This document shows, one piece after another, positions 9,523 to 19,092 of a DNA stretch of 64,000 nt. The notes under the pieces are model-generated. The model was not told where the DNA came from. It searched no databases and worked only from the letters and a program-made list of their open reading frames with translations. Source of the stretch: Shimia sp. SK013 (GTDB taxonomy: Bacteria; Pseudomonadota; Alphaproteobacteria; Rhodobacterales; Rhodobacteraceae); assembly GCF_001292625.1 (NCBI RefSeq), contig NZ_LAJH01000009.1:620001-684000 (forward strand). Direction: 5' to 3'. A program made the position numbers and the translations under genes. How positions within the stretch are numbered: position 1 is the stretch's first letter; every line of letters starts with the position of its first letter.

Positions 9523-10929
9523 ATGAGCGCAGATGCAGTTCTCCAGCTGATCAAAGACGAAGACGCGGCCTATGTGGACATCCGTTTCACCGACACCCGC
9601 GGCAAGCTTCAGCACGTAACCGTAGACGTTGACCTGGTTGACGAAGACTTCCTCGAAGAAGGCTTCATGTTCGATGGCTCGTCCATCGAAGGCTGGAAGT
9701 CGATCGAAAACTCCGACATGAAACTGATCCCCGACACCACGTCGGCCTATGTTGATCCGTTCTACGCCGAGAAAACCATCTGCATCCACTGCTCCATCGT
9801 TGAGCCCGACACAGGTGAATCCTACGAGCGTGACCCACGCGGCACCGCCGAAAAAGCCGAGGCTTACCTCAAGTCTTCCGGCATCGGTGATGTGGCCTAC
9901 ATGGGCCCAGAAGCAGAATTCTTCCTGTTTGACGACGTTCGTTTTGAAAATAAAATCAACAAAGTATCTTACGAAGTTGATGCGATCGACGGCTCCTGGA
10001 ACACAGACACCGAATACGAAATGGGCAACATGGGCCACCGCCCGGGCATCAAGGGCGGCTACTTCCCGGTCAACCCAACTGATGACAGCCACGACCTGCG
10101 CTCCGAGATGCTCTCCACCATGAAGCGTCTGGGTATGAAAACTGACAAACACCACCACGAAGTGGCGTCCTGTCAGCACGAACTGGGCCTGATCTTTGAC
10201 AGCCTGACCAAACAGGCCGACGAGCTGCAGAAATACAAATACGTGATCCACAACGTGGCGCATGCTTACGGCAAATCCGCAACCTTCATGCCCAAGCCGA
10301 TCTACGGCGACAACGGCACCGGCATGCACGTGAACATGTCCATCTGGAAAGACGGCAAACCGCTCTTTGCTGGCGACAAATACGCTGACCTGTCTCAGGA
10401 AGCGCTTTACTTCATTGGCGGCATCCTGAAGCACGCCAAGACCCTGAACGCCTTCACCAACCCGTCGACAAACTCCTACAAGCGTTTGATCCCTGGTTTC
10501 GAAGCCCCCGTTCTGCGCGCCTACTCGGCACGTAACCGCTCCGGCTGTGTCCGTATTCCTTGGACTGAATCGCCCAAAGCCAAGCGCGTAGAAGCCCGCT
10601 TCCCCGATCCGTCGGCGAACCCTTACCTCTGCTTCGCAGCTCTGCTGATGGCTGGCCTTGACGGCATCAAAAACAAGATCGATCCCGGCGAAGCCATGGA
10701 CAAGAACTTGTATGATCTGCCTGCCGAAGAACTGGCCGGTATCCCGACAGTTTGTGGCTCCCTGCGCGAAGCGCTGGAATGCCTAGAGGCCGATCACGAC
10801 TTCCTTCTGGCCGGTGACGTGTTCACCAAAGACCAGATCGAAGGCTACATCGAACTCAAGATGGGCGAAGTTGAGCACTATGAGCACACGCCTCACCCTG
10901 TTGAGTTTGGCATGTACTACAGCTGCTAA
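9523..10929 (+). CDS. glnA: Glutamine synthetase type I
   Basis: Makes glutamine from glutamate, ammonia and ATP. The 468-residue length and motifs [10 protein letters not shown], the ATP-binding [10 protein letters not shown] segment and RIPWTE fit the dodecameric type I enzyme. The adenylylation tyrosine is Y397 in NLYDLPAEE, at the same number as in enteric bacteria, so control by GlnE (encoded at 43.5-46.3 kb) is expected. A strong terminator follows at 11000-11026. Confidence 0.98.
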   Translation: MSADAVLQLIKDEDAAYVDIRFTDTRGKLQHVTVDVDLVDEDFLEEGFMFDGSSIEGWKSIENSDMKLIPDTTSAYVDPFYAEKTICIHCSIVEPDTGESYERDPRGTAEKAEAYLKSSGIGDVAYMGPEAEFFLFDDVRFENKINKVSYEVDAIDGSWNTDTEYEMGNMGHRPGIKGGYFPVNPTDDSHDLRSEMLSTMKRLGMKTDKHHHEVASCQHELGLIFDSLTKQADELQKYKYVIHNVAHAYGKSATFMPKPIYGDNGTGMHVNMSIWKDGKPLFAGDKYADLSQEALYFIGGILKHAKTLNAFTNPSTNSYKRLIPGFEAPVLRAYSARNRSGCVRIPWTESPKAKRVEARFPDPSANPYLCFAALLMAGLDGIKNKIDPGEAMDKNLYDLPAEELAGIPTVCGSLREALECLEADHDFLLAGDVFTKDQIEGYIELKMGEVEHYEHTPHPVEFGMYYSC

Positions 10930-10999
10930 TCAGCGCAGGGGCCGACACACAAACGGCCCCGCGCTCTGCCTAACCGCAGTACTGGACAGTGAAACGATT

Positions 11000-11026
11000 G
11001 GGCGCCTCTCGAGGCGCCCTTTTTTT
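11000..11026 (+). terminator. Intrinsic terminator after glnA
   Basis: GGGCGCC (11000-11006), a short loop, GGCGCCC (11013-11019), then seven T. A second GC hairpin without a T-run lies at about 10938-10960, from GGGGCCG to CGGCCCC. Confidence 0.88.
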
Positions 11027-11403
11027 GCGTCGCGATCCTCGCAAGAGGCTGCTGTTCACATCGCCATAAATCGCTCAAAACCATGGTCAACAACGACCGA
11101 CGGCCGCCGGCACTGATCAAGAAGCAAGAAAACGCTGAGACCAGTGCCACAATCAGCCAGTTTTAGCGCATTCCCGTCCCGTTTCACATTCCAATTTGTG
11201 AAGACATATTTCCGCCGCTACCAAAACCACCGGAACGCGCGATATAGCAAAACTTGATTTTTGCGACCCAGCTGGTCTTGATAGACCCAGTTGATTAGGC
11301 ACGGCAACGCAGCCGGGTCGCCGCTATCCTACGTTCGGCGATGCGGTGACATATTCGAAACTGCACATTTGGCTTTCCAGATTTGTGCGAAAAGGACCGT
11401 TAA
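11027..11403. other. Gap without a gene upstream of abgT-like gene
   Basis: No coding frame with a ribosome site was found here on either strand. The stretch presumably holds the promoter of the transporter gene at 11404, but I see no clear -35/-10 pair or operator. Confidence 0.5.
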
Positions 11404-13098
11404 ATGACCGACGCAAATGACCCCGCCAAGAAGAGCGCAATGCAGCGCTTTCTTGGGATGATCGAGGCACTGGGCAACCGACTTCCACACCCCACAATTC
11501 TGTTCATCGGCCTGACTTTGTTTATTCTGGCCCTGACCGCCATCTTCTCCGCTCTTGGGATGTCGGTCGAAACGCCCACTGGCCTTTATGAAATCAACAA
11601 TCTGATTGGCAACGCGCCTATCGAGTTGCAAAACCCCCGAAACGGTCAGGTCTACGCAACCTACGACTCCGGTTGGCAGTATCTCTTCAACACCCTTACA
11701 CCCAACTTTGTGAACTTTGCACCCTTTGGCATGGTCGTGGTGATCATGATCGCCATCGGTGTTGCAGAACACAGCGGCCTGATCGGCGCCACCATTCGCA
11801 AACTTGTGACTTCGGTTCCCGCTTATCTGGTAACGCCCACTGTGGTTTTTGCCGGTGTGATGGCCAACATCGCAGCAGACGCGGGATACTTCGTGCTTAT
11901 CCCATTGGGACCCTTGGTATTCTGGGGTCTTGGCCGCCACCCTCTGGCTGGCCTTGCAGCCGCCTTCGCGGGTGTGTCGGGTGGCTTCTCTGCCAATCTT
12001 GTCATCACCTCGCTTGACCCGCTGCTCGGCGGCTTTACACAGCCCGCTGCCGCAATTGGCGACGGTCTGCTTGGCACCGACTTTGCCGCGACCATGAACA
12101 TTGCGACGATGAATTACTACTTTCTGATCGTCTCCACATTCTTTGTGGTTTTGATAGGCACGTTGGTTGTTGAGCGCATTGTCGAGCCTCACTTGGGCAC
12201 CTATTCACCGCCTGAAAGCGCCGATGTTCCGGCCATGCCCGACGGCATCAGCGCCGATGAAACCCGCGCCCTGCGCAAGGCCGGCCTTGCCGCCCTCGCC
12301 TACATAGCCGTCATTGTCTGCACCGCCATTCCCGTGGACAGCAACATCCCGCTTTTGGGCGTTTTCTCCACAGCAACCCTGCCGCCTGAAACGGTAGAGG
12401 CTCTGGTGGCGCGTTACGGCTCTGTAAACCTGACCCATGCTCCGCTGTTTCACACGCAGATCATCGTCACGATGCTGTTCTTCTTCTTCCTGATCCCAGG
12501 TCTGGTCTATGGCCGTTCCATAGGTGCCTTTGCAAACGGCGCCGACTTTGTCCGCACGATGGAAAAGGCCACTGTCTCGATGGCTGGTTTCATCGTCATG
12601 GTGTTCTTCATGGCGCAGTTCATCGCCTACTTTAACGCCTCCAACATCGGCATCGTTATTGCCATGCAGGGTGCGGAACTGCTTGAGAAAATGCCAGCAG
12701 ACAGCACAGGCGGACTGATCGTGTTGATCTTTGGCTTTGTGGTTCTGTCGGGCTTCATCAACCTCTTCATGGGGTCTGCCTCGGCCAAATGGGCCATTCT
12801 GGCACCGATCTTCGTACCGGTGATGATGACTGTCGGGATCACACCAGCGGCAACCCAAATGCTCTATCGCATCGGGGACAGCTCAACCAACCTGATCACA
12901 CCGCTGATGACCTACTTCGCGTTTGTCATCACTGTGGGTGCGAAATACCGCCCCGGCTTTGGCATCGGATCTCTGGTATCGCTGATGCTGCCGTTCTCGA
13001 TCTCCTTCATGCTGGGCTGGACGGTACTGTTCCTGCTCTGGGCTTTCGCCGGCTTGCCGCTCGGCCCAGGCGAAGCGATCTTCTTCACAGTGCCTTAA
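11404..13098 (+). CDS. AbgT-family transporter
   Basis: The 564-residue protein has about 12-13 membrane segments and the AbgT family blocks VMANIAADAGYFVLIPLGP, GVSGGFSANL and DSSTNLITPLMTYFA. Characterised members import p-aminobenzoyl-glutamate or export sulfonamides and p-aminobenzoate. No metabolic neighbour tells which applies here. The gene stands alone and ends in a long shared hairpin with the convergent gene. Confidence 0.88.
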   Translation: MTDANDPAKKSAMQRFLGMIEALGNRLPHPTILFIGLTLFILALTAIFSALGMSVETPTGLYEINNLIGNAPIELQNPRNGQVYATYDSGWQYLFNTLTPNFVNFAPFGMVVVIMIAIGVAEHSGLIGATIRKLVTSVPAYLVTPTVVFAGVMANIAADAGYFVLIPLGPLVFWGLGRHPLAGLAAAFAGVSGGFSANLVITSLDPLLGGFTQPAAAIGDGLLGTDFAATMNIATMNYYFLIVSTFFVVLIGTLVVERIVEPHLGTYSPPESADVPAMPDGISADETRALRKAGLAALAYIAVIVCTAIPVDSNIPLLGVFSTATLPPETVEALVARYGSVNLTHAPLFHTQIIVTMLFFFFLIPGLVYGRSIGAFANGADFVRTMEKATVSMAGFIVMVFFMAQFIAYFNASNIGIVIAMQGAELLEKMPADSTGGLIVLIFGFVVLSGFINLFMGSASAKWAILAPIFVPVMMTVGITPAATQMLYRIGDSSTNLITPLMTYFAFVITVGAKYRPGFGIGSLVSLMLPFSISFMLGWTVLFLLWAFAGLPLGPGEAIFFTVP

Positions 13099-13108
13099 AG
13101 ACAATAGG

Positions 13109-13144
13109 TTGGGGCAGCGTTCAGCCTTTGAACAGCTGCCCCAA
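13109..13144. terminator. Shared hairpin between convergent genes
   Basis: TTGGGGCAGC (13109-13118) pairs with GCTGCCCCAA (13135-13144), and inside it GTTCA (13119-13123) pairs with TGAAC (13129-13133), leaving one bulged A. No strong T-run on either side. It overlaps the last codons of the gene at 13121-13669 and could end transcripts from both directions. Confidence 0.6.
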
Positions 13145-13669
13145 TTCCCCAAGCTGGATGTTTGAAAACACATCCTGCCCTTGCGCAAAATTGCGCGCGT
13201 TCATCTCATAAAATTTCGCGTTTGCAAGATTGGCCGCACCAGCATCACGCGTCGCCACAACTTTGGCCGGCACGCCGGCAATGACCGAATTTTCCGGAAG
13301 GACCGATCCTTCCGACACGATGGCATGACCGGCGACAATCGAATTCGCCCCAATCTTGGCCCCGTCCATAATGGTTGCGCCAATTCCTATCAGGCATCGG
13401 TCGCCGATTTCACAACCATGCAACGTAACACGATGGGTGATCGAGCAATCCTCGCCAACGATGGTCGGCGTGCCCATGCCCACATGGATCATCACAAAGT
13501 CCTGAATATTGCTGCGCGCACCGATTCTGATCTCAAAGACCTCAGCCCGCGTCACCACATGCGGCCAGATCGACGCGCCCTTGCCTACATGAACTTTCCC
13601 ATAAAGCAGCGCGCTCTCGTGCACGAATGCTGGCGCATCCAGCGTCACATGTTTCCCAATATGTCCCAT
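13121..13669 (-). CDS. Gamma-carbonic-anhydrase-like hexapeptide protein
   Basis: A left-handed beta-helix protein of 182 residues related to YrdA/PaaY. Metal-ligand candidates of the gamma class are seen as H in QDFVMIHVG, and H in ITHRVTLHGC (two histidines five residues apart). Start at 13669 follows AAGGAGG and gives MGHIGKHVTLD; an ATG eight codons upstream is less likely. Carbonic anhydrase activity is possible but many members are of unknown function. Confidence 0.85.
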   Translation of the reverse strand: MGHIGKHVTLDAPAFVHESALLYGKVHVGKGASIWPHVVTRAEVFEIRIGARSNIQDFVMIHVGMGTPTIVGEDCSITHRVTLHGCEIGDRCLIGIGATIMDGAKIGANSIVAGHAIVSEGSVLPENSVIAGVPAKVVATRDAGAANLANAKFYEMNARNFAQGQDVFSNIQLGELGQLFKG

Positions 13670-13786
13670 GGCGTCCTCCTTGGGGACATCCAAAGGAGGC
13701 GGGACCCGCAGGTCAACTCACGTACTAACGCGCATCGCAACGTCACCGTCGTGATGCAGACGCAATACCGACGCGATACCGAAGGC

Positions 13787-15595
13787 CTATCCTTCGGCCT
13801 TTTCTTCCAGCATCAGCCACTCTTCCTCGGCCTCTGCCAAGGCCGTGTGGCGCTCGACAAGCGCCTCCGTGGCCTTCTGAAACTTAACTGGTTCTTTGCT
13901 AAACAGCTCCGGATCCGCCATGAAAACTTCCAGTTTGGCAATTTCCGCTTCCAGACGTTCCATGATCGCCGGCAGCGCTTCAAGGCGGTGTTTTTCGGTA
14001 AAGTTCAGCCCCTCTTTTTGGGCCTTATCCTGCTTTACCTTCTCCGTCTTAGTCTTTGTTTTTTCTACTTTTTTATCATTCTCATCCGACTGTCTCTGGG
14101 ATCGATAATCCGACCAGCCGCCCGCATATACTACCGTACGGCCATTGCCCTCCATTGCGACCGTCGTGGTCGCAACCCGATCCAGAAAATCACGGTCGTG
14201 GCTTACCAACAAAACGGTTCCGTCATAGTCGTCCAACAACTCTTGCAGCAGATCGAGCGTTTCCACATCCAGGTCGTTTGTCGGCTCATCCATGACCAAA
14301 AGATTGCTTTCCTTCGCCATCAGCTTGGCCAGCAACAACCGCGCTTTCTCACCACCTGACAAAGACCGAACAGGCGCCCGCGCCTGCCCATCGTCAAACA
14401 GAAATTCTTTAAGGTATCCAACGACATGTCGTGGTTGTCCGCGCACCATCACTTGATCCGCCTTGCCCGAAACCCGCATGTCGGGATCACCTGTCAGGCT
14501 GTCCCAAAGTGTCATGTTAGGGTCCAATTGCGCCCGCGCCTGATCGAATACTGCAGGCAAGAGATTCGTGCCCAAAACCACGGTTCCGGCATCTGGCGTC
14601 TCGTCCCCCATCAGCATCTTGATCAAGGTGGTCTTGCCAACTCCATTCGGGCCAACAAAGGCCACGCGATCGCCGCGCTGAATGGTCAGAGAGAAATTCT
14701 GCACGATCGGATTTCCGTCAAAAGCCTTGAATACCTCCTTGGCTTCAATGACTTTTTTCCCGGACTTGGGTCCAGCCTCAAGCGCCATCGCCGCTGCGCC
14801 TTGTCTGCGGATCATCGAGGCGCGTTCGCTGCGCAAGTCCTTCAGCGCACGCACCCGCCCCATATTGCGTTTGCGCCGCGCACTGATGCCTTCCACGGCC
14901 CAGCGGGCTTCGGACTTGATCTTGCGATCCATCTTGTGCCGCGCCGTGTCTTCTTCGTCCCAAATCTTGTCCCGCCAGACTTCAAAGGCTTCAAATCCTT
15001 TTTCTTGTCGACGCACCATTCCTCTATCAATCCAAAGCGTTGCGCGACTAAGCTCACGCAAAAATGCGCGGTCGTGGCTTATCAAAACAAACCCCGCGCG
15101 CGTCGCCTTTAGCTCTTCCTCAAGCCAGCCAATTGCTTCAATGTCCAAGTGATTGGTGGGCTCATCCAGCAACATCAAGTCCGGAGCCTCAGCCATAAGC
15201 CGCGCCAAGGCCGCCCGACGACGCTCCCCGCCCGAGGCGGTTTCAACCGGCCTTTCCGGATCAAACTTCAACCCTTCGCCAGCCCGCTCGACTTTATACA
15301 TTTCGCCCGGCTCCAGCCCGGCCGACGCAAACTCTCCAAGCGTAGAATATCCGGACATATCAGGATCTTGATCCATATATCCGACACTGATTCCACTCGG
15401 CACGACGATGTCGCCCCGATCCGGCTCGACCAATCCAGCCATGACTTTCATCAAAGTGGATTTTCCCGATCCGTTGCGGCCCACCAGAGCCACCCTGTCA
15501 CCAGGTTGAACCACCAGCCCAAGCTGGTCAAAAATCGGATCTCCGCCAAACGTCAGGGAGATGTCGCTCATCTGCAAAAGAGGTATACGTGCCAT
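13787..15595 (-). CDS. uup: Uup-type ABC-F ATPase
   Basis: A soluble ATPase of 602 residues with two ABC domains: Walker A GRNGSGKST and GPNGVGKTT, signatures SGGERR and SGGEKA, and the ABC-F linker between. The last 90 residues are Lys/Glu-rich and predicted coiled coil, the DNA-binding tail typical of Uup. ABC-F proteins act on ribosomes; Uup also affects transposon excision and replication forks in E. coli. It lies 117 bases after the hexapeptide gene and appears to be a single gene. Confidence 0.9.
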   Translation of the reverse strand: MARIPLLQMSDISLTFGGDPIFDQLGLVVQPGDRVALVGRNGSGKSTLMKVMAGLVEPDRGDIVVPSGISVGYMDQDPDMSGYSTLGEFASAGLEPGEMYKVERAGEGLKFDPERPVETASGGERRRAALARLMAEAPDLMLLDEPTNHLDIEAIGWLEEELKATRAGFVLISHDRAFLRELSRATLWIDRGMVRRQEKGFEAFEVWRDKIWDEEDTARHKMDRKIKSEARWAVEGISARRKRNMGRVRALKDLRSERASMIRRQGAAAMALEAGPKSGKKVIEAKEVFKAFDGNPIVQNFSLTIQRGDRVAFVGPNGVGKTTLIKMLMGDETPDAGTVVLGTNLLPAVFDQARAQLDPNMTLWDSLTGDPDMRVSGKADQVMVRGQPRHVVGYLKEFLFDDGQARAPVRSLSGGEKARLLLAKLMAKESNLLVMDEPTNDLDVETLDLLQELLDDYDGTVLLVSHDRDFLDRVATTTVAMEGNGRTVVYAGGWSDYRSQRQSDENDKKVEKTKTKTEKVKQDKAQKEGLNFTEKHRLEALPAIMERLEAEIAKLEVFMADPELFSKEPVKFQKATEALVERHTALAEAEEEWLMLEEKAEG

Positions 15596-15679
15596 GCAGA
15601 TGCGCTAGCCCGCCTCGCCGCAAGCGTCAACCAAACAGCAGGCTTCTGGTGAAATTTCCACGGCCAGGTGACCAATGTT

Positions 15680-16417
15680 TCAGGTACTGATTGCCCGCAA
15701 AAGACGCTTACGTCCCGGGGGAATTGCCTTTATTTCCAAACCGGTAAACACATGCAACGTGTTCATTTTTTGATCCACAACGGCGTGATCGCTGACCCAT
15801 CCGCCCATCAAAAGATACGTGCGCAACAAAGGGGGCATGTGCATTTGGGCCAGCTTTAGATTCGGCTTGCGTCGCAACCGCGCGGCAAAGCGAAACACTT
15901 TGGGTGCCTTCACCCTAGGCAGCCATCGTTTTGGCGCGATATAGCGATCCCGCAACATGGCAAACGCATCCAGATACTGGCCCTCGTCCGTGCCTTCAAA
16001 TGACGAACACCCAAATAGCATTTCAATGCCATTTTCATCGACATAAGCGGTCATCGCGCCCCAGGCCACACGCAAAATGTCGGGATCTGTCCAATCAGGA
16101 TGGATGCAGAACCGTCCCATTTCGATCATCGGACCATCAAAATCTCGCAATGCGGCCAACTCATAGAACTGTGCCGAATAGGATTGATCGATTGCGGCGC
16201 CGTTGCTGAGATGCAGAAATCTGAAACAACACACCAACACGCCCGTGACGCGTTCTTCAACAAGGATATGGCTGCACGCTAAATCAAACACGTCCTGATC
16301 AACCGGACCGCCAACGACGCCAAAAAATGCGCGATGACGCAACCTTTGCGCAGCATCAATATCCGCTGCCGCCTCAGTTATCCTTGCCCGATAGCGTCCT
16401 TTGTTCAACGTCACCAT
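15680..16417 (-). CDS. olsB: OlsB-type ornithine N-acyltransferase
   Basis: A GNAT-fold protein of 245 residues matching OlsB, which transfers a 3-hydroxyacyl group from ACP to ornithine, the first step of ornithine lipid synthesis. Motifs: RHRAFF, the acidic EMGRFCIHPDW block, and GCSSFEGTD. Start chosen at ATG 16417; an upstream ATG at 16489 lengthens the end without family support. The usual partner olsA (O-acyltransferase) is not adjacent; neighbours are uup and bamE. Confidence 0.83.
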   Translation of the reverse strand: MVTLNKGRYRARITEAAADIDAAQRLRHRAFFGVVGGPVDQDVFDLACSHILVEERVTGVLVCCFRFLHLSNGAAIDQSYSAQFYELAALRDFDGPMIEMGRFCIHPDWTDPDILRVAWGAMTAYVDENGIEMLFGCSSFEGTDEGQYLDAFAMLRDRYIAPKRWLPRVKAPKVFRFAARLRRKPNLKLAQMHMPPLLRTYLLMGGWVSDHAVVDQKMNTLHVFTGLEIKAIPPGRKRLLRAIST

Positions 16418-16505
16418 GTTCGGCTCATTCCTGAAACTCCAACACGAGCATACCAGACGGATGTTGTATCCGAATGACAATTCGCTCAAAGCCTTAGATA
16501 AACCG

Positions 16506-16964
16506 CTACTGAGTGGTCAACGACGAAGGATCAAAGTTGCCGATGTTCGCCAACAGCTGCCTCAGGAAACTGCTTCTCTGAATGCCATTGTCGGTGATCC
16601 GACGTGTGAGCGGCACAGCCTGACCATCTGCCAAGGCATAATGTTCGACATTGCGGGCGATGCCGCGCTGGTCAAACCCAATTGCCACCACTTGACGCTC
16701 AACCACCTGCGGCGCACGTCCGCCGTAGTGTTTAATTCTCGTGCGAACATAAACATACGACGAATCTGACAACATCCCGGACGCTGATGGCGATCCTATC
16801 GTCTCAGAAATCGAATCTTTGGTGTCCGCGCCCAACGCAATTTCAGCAAGCTCGGCCTCGCTGGGCACATAGCCGTGATTACGAAAACGCGTCGTACACG
16901 CGACCGAGGTGGCCAATAGCACCCCTAAAACCGCGTATTTTATCGCTTTATTGCCTCGTGCCAT
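16506..16964 (-). CDS. bamE: BamE/OmlA outer-membrane assembly lipoprotein
   Basis: A 152-residue lipoprotein with a signal ending in ATSVAC (lipidated C23) and the SmpA/OmlA fold, including the segment ALGADTKDSISETIGSPS. BamE is a small subunit of the outer-membrane beta-barrel assembly machine. It is divergent from the DUF177 gene, an arrangement common in Rhodobacterales. Confidence 0.9.
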   Translation of the reverse strand: MARGNKAIKYAVLGVLLATSVACTTRFRNHGYVPSEAELAEIALGADTKDSISETIGSPSASGMLSDSSYVYVRTRIKHYGGRAPQVVERQVVAIGFDQRGIARNVEHYALADGQAVPLTRRITDNGIQRSSFLRQLLANIGNFDPSSLTTQ

Positions 16965-17043
16965 CCCTGCCCTCTTGTCTTGGCCCTCACGGCCTTCTAT
17001 CTCGCTTACAGAATGAACGCCATCGGTTCAAGAATGTAAGCAA

Positions 17044-17601
17044 ATGCAAAACACTTCCAAATTGGGACCTGTCTTCAAGGTCCGCGCCCTGCCGCAGAAT
17101 CAGCCGCAGCCGTTTGAGCTTCGCCCCACCAAGGCGGAGTTGGCGAAGATTGCTGCCGACTTTGACCTGCTTGACCTGCGTAAAACCACGTTGATCGGCA
17201 CCATTCAGGCCGAGGGCAAGACTGACTGGACTCTTACTGCCCGTCTCGGCGCCACTGTGGTTCAATCCTGCGTAGTCACCCTCAATCCGGTGACCACGCG
17301 GCTGGAAACCTCCATCGAACGGCATTATCTCGCTCAAGTACCGGACCAGCCCGAAGACGAAGAAGTCGAAATGCCGGAAGACGAGAACGCCGAGCTTTTG
17401 GGCAGCGAAATAGACATCTCCGCCGTGCTTTACGAAGCATTGGCGCTGTATCTCCCGCAATTTCCCCGCGCCAATAATGCGGAAATGGAGAATGCGGTCT
17501 TTACTGAGCCTGGAAAACAGGCCATGACCGACCAAGAGGCGCGCCCCTTCGCGTCACTTGCTGCTCTTCGGGACAAACTCGGATCAGCAGAGGACGAATA
17601 G
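17044..17601 (+). CDS. DUF177 (YceD) protein
   Basis: A 185-residue cytoplasmic protein of the YceD/DUF177 family, found next to rpmF in most bacteria. The central region has the cysteine-containing ATVVQSCVVTLNPV block and an acidic loop (about residues 100-120). YceD has been linked to 23S rRNA maturation in plants and E. coli. It starts the rightward DUF177-rpmF-plsX-fabH-ihfA-merR run. Confidence 0.9.
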   Translation: MQNTSKLGPVFKVRALPQNQPQPFELRPTKAELAKIAADFDLLDLRKTTLIGTIQAEGKTDWTLTARLGATVVQSCVVTLNPVTTRLETSIERHYLAQVPDQPEDEEVEMPEDENAELLGSEIDISAVLYEALALYLPQFPRANNAEMENAVFTEPGKQAMTDQEARPFASLAALRDKLGSAEDE

Positions 17602-17740
17602 GGCTTGCGCCGCGCAGAAATAGCAGTATTTTCGCGCGCTCATTAGGAATTACATGTCGACTCGGGCACGCGGACCGCGTATTGCCCCGAGACGCTTACG
17701 GAAACGGGCTCGACGCCCCAATATATCGAAGGTTGCGACA

Positions 17741-17947
17741 ATGGCTGTCCAGCAGAACAAAGTATCGAAATCGCGCCGCAACAACCGCCGTGCACATGAC
17801 GCGCTGGTTGCCGGCAACCCTAACGAATGCCCAAACTGTGGCGAGCTTAAACGCCCTCACCATGTGTGTGCGTCCTGCGGCCACTATGACGACCGTGAAG
17901 TCGTGGCTATGGTTGACGATGTCGACCTGGACGACGACGCAGCATAA
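17741..17947 (+). CDS. rpmF: Ribosomal protein bL32
   Basis: Large-subunit protein of 68 residues with the basic amino end [20 protein letters not shown] and two cysteine pairs, CPNC and CASC, that bind zinc. The start at 17741 follows AAGG; the open frame running from 17654 is an in-frame upstream extension without support. The acidic tail [10 protein letters not shown] is typical of alphaproteobacteria. Confidence 0.97.
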   Translation: MAVQQNKVSKSRRNNRRAHDALVAGNPNECPNCGELKRPHHVCASCGHYDDREVVAMVDDVDLDDDAA

Positions 17948-17968
17948 ACAATTGAGATCCGCGCCCGT

Positions 17969-19072
17969 ATGTCAGGTTTGACTCAAACTGCAAACTCCGA
18001 CACCGGGCGCACGGTGATCTCCGTTGACGCCATGGGTGGCGACCGCGGGCCGGCAGCTATTGTTGCCGGCATTTCGCTTTCTGCGAAAAAAAATCCCGAG
18101 ATCGCATTCATTCTGCACGGACCAGAAGAGCAGCTGCGCGCCCTGGTGGCGCGCAAACGCAATCTGGAAGGCAGGGTGGAGTTTCGCGACGCGCCCGATA
18201 TTGCTTCAATGGATGCCAAACCCTCTCAGGTGATGCGCCAAGGCAAATCCACGTCAATGTGGTCTGCCATCGAATCCGTGCGCAATGGCGAAGCCGCCGC
18301 AGTCGTCAGCTGCGGCAACACAGGCGCTCTGATGATGCTTTCGGTTGTGCGTTTGCGCAAGTTGCCCGGCGTGAATCGTCCGGCGATCGCGGTGTTGTGG
18401 CCAAGCACGAACCCGCAAGGGTTCAACATTCTTCTGGATGGTGGCGCGGACATTCGCGCAGACGAAGGCGACCTGCTGCAATACGCGCTTATGGGGGCCT
18501 CATACGCCCGCAACGGCATGGAAGTGGCCACCCCCCGCGTTGGCCTCTTGAACGTCGGCACCGAAGAACACAAAGGCCGCGCCGAACTGAAAGCCGCGCA
18601 TGATTTGATGGCGCGCAACGCGGATGGCTCCAATTTCGAATTTGTCGGCTTTGTCGAAGGCACCGACTTGCCCGGCGACAAAGTGGACGTGATCGTGACT
18701 GACGGTTTCACTGGCAACGTGGCGCTAAAAACCGGCGAGGGCACGGCAGCCATGATTGGCGCGCAGCTGCGCGAAGCTTTCAAGTTTTCACCTCTTTCGC
18801 GCCTCGCCGCGATTATGGCCTATACCTCCTTGAACCGCCTGAACAAACGCATCGACCCGCGGCGTGTGAACGGAGGCGTTTTCCTTGGCCTGAACGGCAC
18901 GGTCGTGAAATCTCACGGGTCCTCTGATGCGACCGGTGTCAGCGCAGCCGTCAAACTCGCTTTCAAACTGGGGCAGTCCGGCTTTTCAGAAAGGCTTGCG
19001 GCGCGGGTTGCATCCGCTGTATCCCTGCCGCAAGATGACCCAACGTCGACTTCGGCCGACGAAAACGAATAA
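17969..19072 (+). CDS. plsX: PlsX phosphate acyltransferase
   Basis: Makes acyl-phosphate from acyl-ACP for phospholipid synthesis (used by PlsY). The 367-residue protein shows SVDAMGGDRGP near the amino end, SCGNTGALMMLS, and GFTGNVALKTGEG. It is 21 bases after rpmF and 20 before fabH, the standard order. Confidence 0.97.
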   Translation: MSGLTQTANSDTGRTVISVDAMGGDRGPAAIVAGISLSAKKNPEIAFILHGPEEQLRALVARKRNLEGRVEFRDAPDIASMDAKPSQVMRQGKSTSMWSAIESVRNGEAAAVVSCGNTGALMMLSVVRLRKLPGVNRPAIAVLWPSTNPQGFNILLDGGADIRADEGDLLQYALMGASYARNGMEVATPRVGLLNVGTEEHKGRAELKAAHDLMARNADGSNFEFVGFVEGTDLPGDKVDVIVTDGFTGNVALKTGEGTAAMIGAQLREAFKFSPLSRLAAIMAYTSLNRLNKRIDPRRVNGGVFLGLNGTVVKSHGSSDATGVSAAVKLAFKLGQSGFSERLAARVASAVSLPQDDPTSTSADENE

Positions 19073-19092
19073 CAAAAAAGCTAGGCACCGAT

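Noticed and set aside
11329-12192. 287-codon minus-strand frame under the AbgT gene
   Set aside because: Shadow of a strongly supported membrane protein; no family resemblance.
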